DNA of 64,000 nucleotides, from the NCBI GenBank assembly GCA_029851415.1, contig CM056741.1, positions 64,346,282-64,410,281 of the forward strand, written 5' to 3'. Source of the DNA: Eretmocerus hayati (lineage: Eukaryota; Arthropoda; Insecta; Hymenoptera; Aphelinidae). Positions within the stretch are counted from its first letter, which is position 1, and each line of letters starts with the position of its first letter. A program made the position numbers and the translations under genes. Shown here one piece after another: positions 60,601 through 64,000 of the stretch. The notes beneath the pieces are model-generated. The model did no database searches, was not told where the DNA came from, and saw only the letters and a program-made list of their open reading frames with translations.

Positions 60601-62423
60601 GGGCAAGTTGGGTACTTACCTTATAAATGATTCCTATTCTATGCAAAACCAAGAGTGCGGACCGGATGGCTTGATTTGCTATTATCGATTTTTTGCGTTC
60701 TACAACTCGCCAGTGTAAACACAGACAGTCAACCTAACCGAGTAAAAACTGATTTTCTAACGAATCGTGCTACGAAATGCGAATTTAGTCTGACTTTTCC
60801 GCGGTGTCGTCGTAATTAGCGCGTTCTCATCTATCTGTTTCTGATTTCTTGTGAAAATCCACCGAGGGCAGAAATCTCCGCTTTTTCTGCGGTGTCCTTT
60901 CTGTTTTTCTTGATCACAGCTCATCATAGTGTAGTACGAATAAAAATCTCTCTTGGAAGAATTGGCATCTTATGAATTTTTGTGGTGAAACTTGGAAATA
61001 TTTCCCGAATTCCGGATTTTCCAGAATGAAAACTGATATGGTGTTCCCTCTACTTATTTTTTTTTTGTGATTATGCGCTTTTCAATAGAATTTTTTTTTT
61101 TTCGGAAAAGTTTTCATAATTTTTAAATTTTCCGAGGAGCTTTCCCTTATCGATTATCCACGTTCAACAGATTCAGAATGTTTCTGTGAGAAACATTAGT
61201 TGATACAAGGGAAAAATTGGACCAAAACCTCTTATTATCACGGTACCCCTTATACACCCAAAATGGCCGTTCAAATCCTTATAATTGATACGCTATTGTG
61301 TTTTTTTCTGAAAGCTACCCCAAATTAAAAAAAAAATGATCAAAAACGGTCCAGTAGGACCCGAGATATCGTCAAAAATTCCGAGCGCTCGGATTTGAAG
61401 AGCGCGGCTCAGTTTCTGGTCGGCCCGCCACGCTGCCGCGGGAGTACCCCCACTCCTCACCCCTGCAGCTTTTTTCAAGCGAGATAACGGAAACATTAAC
61501 TTTCACCTGCTGGGACAAGGACGCAAGTCAAGGTATGTGAACCAAACATTCTGTATACGAAACTTTGAACATTTTTCTACCATTTCCCGCAAATTTCGGC
61601 CCTTAATATTCAATTGTTCATAAAATATCGATTTTTAAAAAAAAGTCGGTATCTCCGGTCCAAAAGGTCATGGAGTCATGTTTTTTTTTTCAAAAATTTA
61701 AAGCAGAATTAGTACTACAACGTCCAAAAACGAATTTTTCCATATATCCATTACTCGCGGAATTGTGTGCAAAATAAAATCGGCAATTTCCGATTTTTAT
61801 AAACAATTGGCTCCAGAGACGATTTTTTGTAACAAAGTGACCGGTTTTATGATCGCATTTTATAGTTGAGGGTTCCAGGAAGCTCTCTGATTTTTTGCGA
61901 CAACTTTAGTGCACGTGGAAAATTTTTACGGCTATTGCAAAAAACAACAATTTGGGATAAACAATTAGAATAGCGTCAATGTTTATTGACGGATCGCTCT
62001 GATTTTTTTTTTACACATAGTACTCTATGAGGGCTACATTTTCCAGCAAGTACACATCGATCCATTGGCTTCCCTCAAAATGAAAAATGAAGGAAATTTT
62101 TGGCATTTTCCAGCTTTGTTGCTAATTATCTCGAGTTACGGAAAGAATTTTACCATGGTTTTTTTTTTAAATTTAGAGAATTTCATCGCCTACAACATAG
62201 TACCATGAAAAATGATCCAAATATTATAACGGCTCCCCGGGATGCGAAATAACGCAAAAAAGTACAAAATTTCGCACTGTTTTGTTGTTGTAATTTTTTG
62301 CGCACCCCTGGGGTTGTTCCATTTTATGGGGGGGGGTGTTCTATAGGGTATCCCGCATCGAAAAAAAAATAGAACCGTCCTTTGGCACTCATGCACAGTT
62401 CGAAGTCTAGAATTACTGGCCTA
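57649..62423. mobile_element. 4.8 kb foldback element with very long inverted repeats
   Basis: The outer ends TAGGCCAGTAATTCTAG and CTAGAATTACTGGCCTA are flanked by GTA on both sides (57646-57648, 62424-62426), a probable target duplication. The left arm is 57649 to about 59370; the right arm about 60630-62423 is its reverse complement with small differences and one insertion near 60930-61000. A mirrored GC-rich block (58618-58710 and 61380-61470) gives the same 67-residue frame in each arm. That frame shows no transposase motif. The loop holds copy 4 of the AGGTAAGT family. The element is non-autonomous. Confidence 0.85.
59785..60621. mobile_element. AGGTAAGT-ended TIR family, copy 4
   Basis: The left end is AGGTAAGTGTACCCAACTTG; the right end reads GGGCAAGTTGGGTACTTACCT. 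TA flanks both sides. The internal hairpin CTTAGCTCATTTTTAAGGTC / GCTTTAAAATGAGCTAA lies at about 60495-60550. This is the best preserved copy, 837 bp, and it sits in the loop of the foldback element. Confidence 0.8.
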
Positions 62424-62426
62424 GTA

Positions 62427-64000
62427 TGCATGGTGTGAGATGAGCGAGTGTAAAAGTTTTAAGCCCTCAAAAACGTGATCTAAAATTTTGATCGAACAGA
62501 ATTTTGTATACTTGTCCCAAGCCTCGTCCCAAGCTTATATCAATCCGAACCTTGTGAGTAGTGTGTCTGCTTATATGAGAGGTTCTACAGAACTTTTGAC
62601 ATTTGGGTTACTGCAGAATGAAATTTTTTTTTTCATGGCACGCGCCTGGAATCAATTTGAGTGGTAACTAGAACCTCAAAAAGGAGTGGAAAAGTGCGTG
62701 CCCACTAATTTGGTGGAATGTTATTTCTGTATGTTATTATGTTATTATGTTGGTAAACCAAAAACGTTCACAGACGTCCAAAGGACTTTTAGATACTCTC
62801 AGTCGAATGTAAACCCATCGAATCATTCGCGCACTGCTAGATGTGGTTATCGGTCAGATTTTTGAGTAATTCTGACTGAAAAGCAACGATTTTTCTGCCT
62901 CGCCAGCTCGTTATCACACCACGAGGGGTATTCAAGGAAAATGGCTCTGGAAACTAGAATCATTTCAACGCGTCTTTGTATGATTCGGGATCGTGATAAT
63001 ATTTTTATATATATATATATATGAGAATACTAAGGTCCCAGAGTGTTTTTCGGTCGACAGTATATGGTTGGTGCTGATGTAATCACGAGGTAGAGCTCCA
63101 TATTTTAAGAAGATATGGCAAATGCTATTTTTTTTTCTTTTGCTTTCTCGAAGAGAAAGTATTGTATCGGTGCGGAAATTTTTGCAAAAAAATTCTCCGA
63201 ATTTCCCATTTTTGACCCCTTAATTGGAACAATAGCCGAATGAAAGTTAGTCCATCTTATTCTCCTCGCCGAGATCTATAGAATGGTACCCCTATACTTT
63301 CCCCATCTCGAATACAACGATCACTGTGAAATATTTTCAAACACGCATTGCTTATGTCCGTATGTATGTGTGTCTGTATGTTGTCTTCCCTTCGTCACGC
63401 GATATCTCCTGAACTCCTGGATCAATCTTCTTCAAACCTTGAGGGTTTGTTCTAAATTGATCAGCGATGAGACCAGTTTCTTGACAGCTCTATACTCTCA
63501 ATACTCCCTCTCCCGCGTTCAACTGATTGCCTAAATTTCAAGACCATTTTCAGACCCTGTTTGTCCAAATGTTCTAACACCTCCGATTCTCAATATAAAC
63601 GGTCACCCATTGTTGTCCAAGTATTCCTTGATCGTTCTAAAGAGATTGGTTAATACGGAATTTTGATGAAAATTTTCATTTTTTCAAATTGAATTTCTTT
63701 ATTTCACGTTCTATGTCACTCGAAATTTGGCCAACGCCTGTATGAATCTCTCTGAAAATTTGACACATTATTTAGCTTCCTTGGGCGGTGTGCCCAGTCA
63801 TTTTTGACGATTATCTGCCGATCCATATTGATACAAATAGTCGTTTTTATATGAATTTCAATTTTTGTCTTCGAATTTTTTCATGAAAAAATTTTGAACT
63901 TCCTTTTTCTGACCCCCCAGCTCAATCCCTACCTAAACGACCATTGATTCACTTTATTCTACTTGCCCAGATCTATCAAATGGTATCCCCGTACATCCAT
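62427..64000. repeat. repeat-like terminal stretch
   Basis: A TA run lies at 63005-63022. The segment around 63170-63300 (CCCATTTTTGACCCCTTAATT to GATCTATAGAATGGTACCCC) recurs in diverged form at about 63880-64000 (TTTTTCTGACCCCCCAGCT to GATCTATCAAATGGTATCCC), a period of about 690 bp. An 83-codon frame at 63283-63534 belongs to this repeat and has no known domain. It probably continues past the window. Confidence 0.45.

Noticed and set aside
58590..61496. Identical frames of about 67 residues (MFPLSRLKKAAGVRSGG start) in both arms of the foldback element
   Set aside because: Explained by the inverted repeat; short, with no domain and no splice support.
1..64000. CRISPR array, rRNA, bacterial operon or phage content
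   Set aside because: No regularly spaced direct repeats, no rRNA signature and no bacterial gene organisation. Genes here are split by introns.

Overview
This is eukaryotic, intron-rich and AT-rich DNA from an insect genome. Hymenoptera is my best guess and a chalcid-type parasitoid wasp is possible. That guess rests on general sequence character (AT-rich introns mixed with CpG-rich blocks carrying many GCTTGC/GCAAGC words), not on a diagnostic marker. There is no bacterial-type gene packing, no rRNA gene, no CRISPR array and no tRNA that I can support.

The host gene running through the window is a membrane (renal-type) dipeptidase on the + strand. Three exons are clear: 21537-22031, 41186-41318 and 53850-54038. 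Their splice phases agree, and they carry the HxD and GVEGGH zinc-site motifs of the M19 family. The gene continues past 54038 and probably beyond the window. A possible first coding exon, Met-Lys followed by a splice donor, lies at 5375-5380 and would join exon 21537 in frame. The introns are about 19 kb and 12.5 kb (about 16 kb for the proposed first one) and are filled with mobile DNA.

Two other genes or gene systems stand out. (1) On the - strand at 14170-13029 is a compact five-exon gene of about 187 codons that encodes two tandem ARID-like DNA-binding modules. The homologous exons have identical splice phases, so the gene grew by exon duplication. (2) Inside dipeptidase intron 2 is an 8.2 kb CACTA/EnSpm-type DNA transposon (about 32852-41087). 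It carries a complete three-exon tnp2-like transposase on the + strand (891 aa) and, divergently on the - strand, an eight-exon BEN-domain protein with an Arg/Glu-rich low-complexity middle. The BEN gene looks broken by two frameshifts near A8 runs. The two genes share a 234 bp intergenic promoter region. The element ends carry two classes of palindromic subterminal repeats.

Much of the rest is non-autonomous inverted-repeat DNA: a 4.8 kb foldback element at 57649-62423 with a GTA target duplication; a 2.4 kb long inverted repeat at 17741-20161 with two further elements nested in one arm; and four copies of an approximately 0.8 kb family whose termini read AGGTAAGTG, a perfect splice-donor consensus, facing inward from both ends. 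There are also TIR elements at 2090-2684, 3032-3990, 20899-21106, 25428-25807 and 30997-31136, a lone CACTA right end at 54080-54349, and several near-perfect hairpins. A probable broken gene lies at 50038-49314 on the - strand. The remaining stretches are AT-rich intronic or intergenic DNA in which I see no supported gene.
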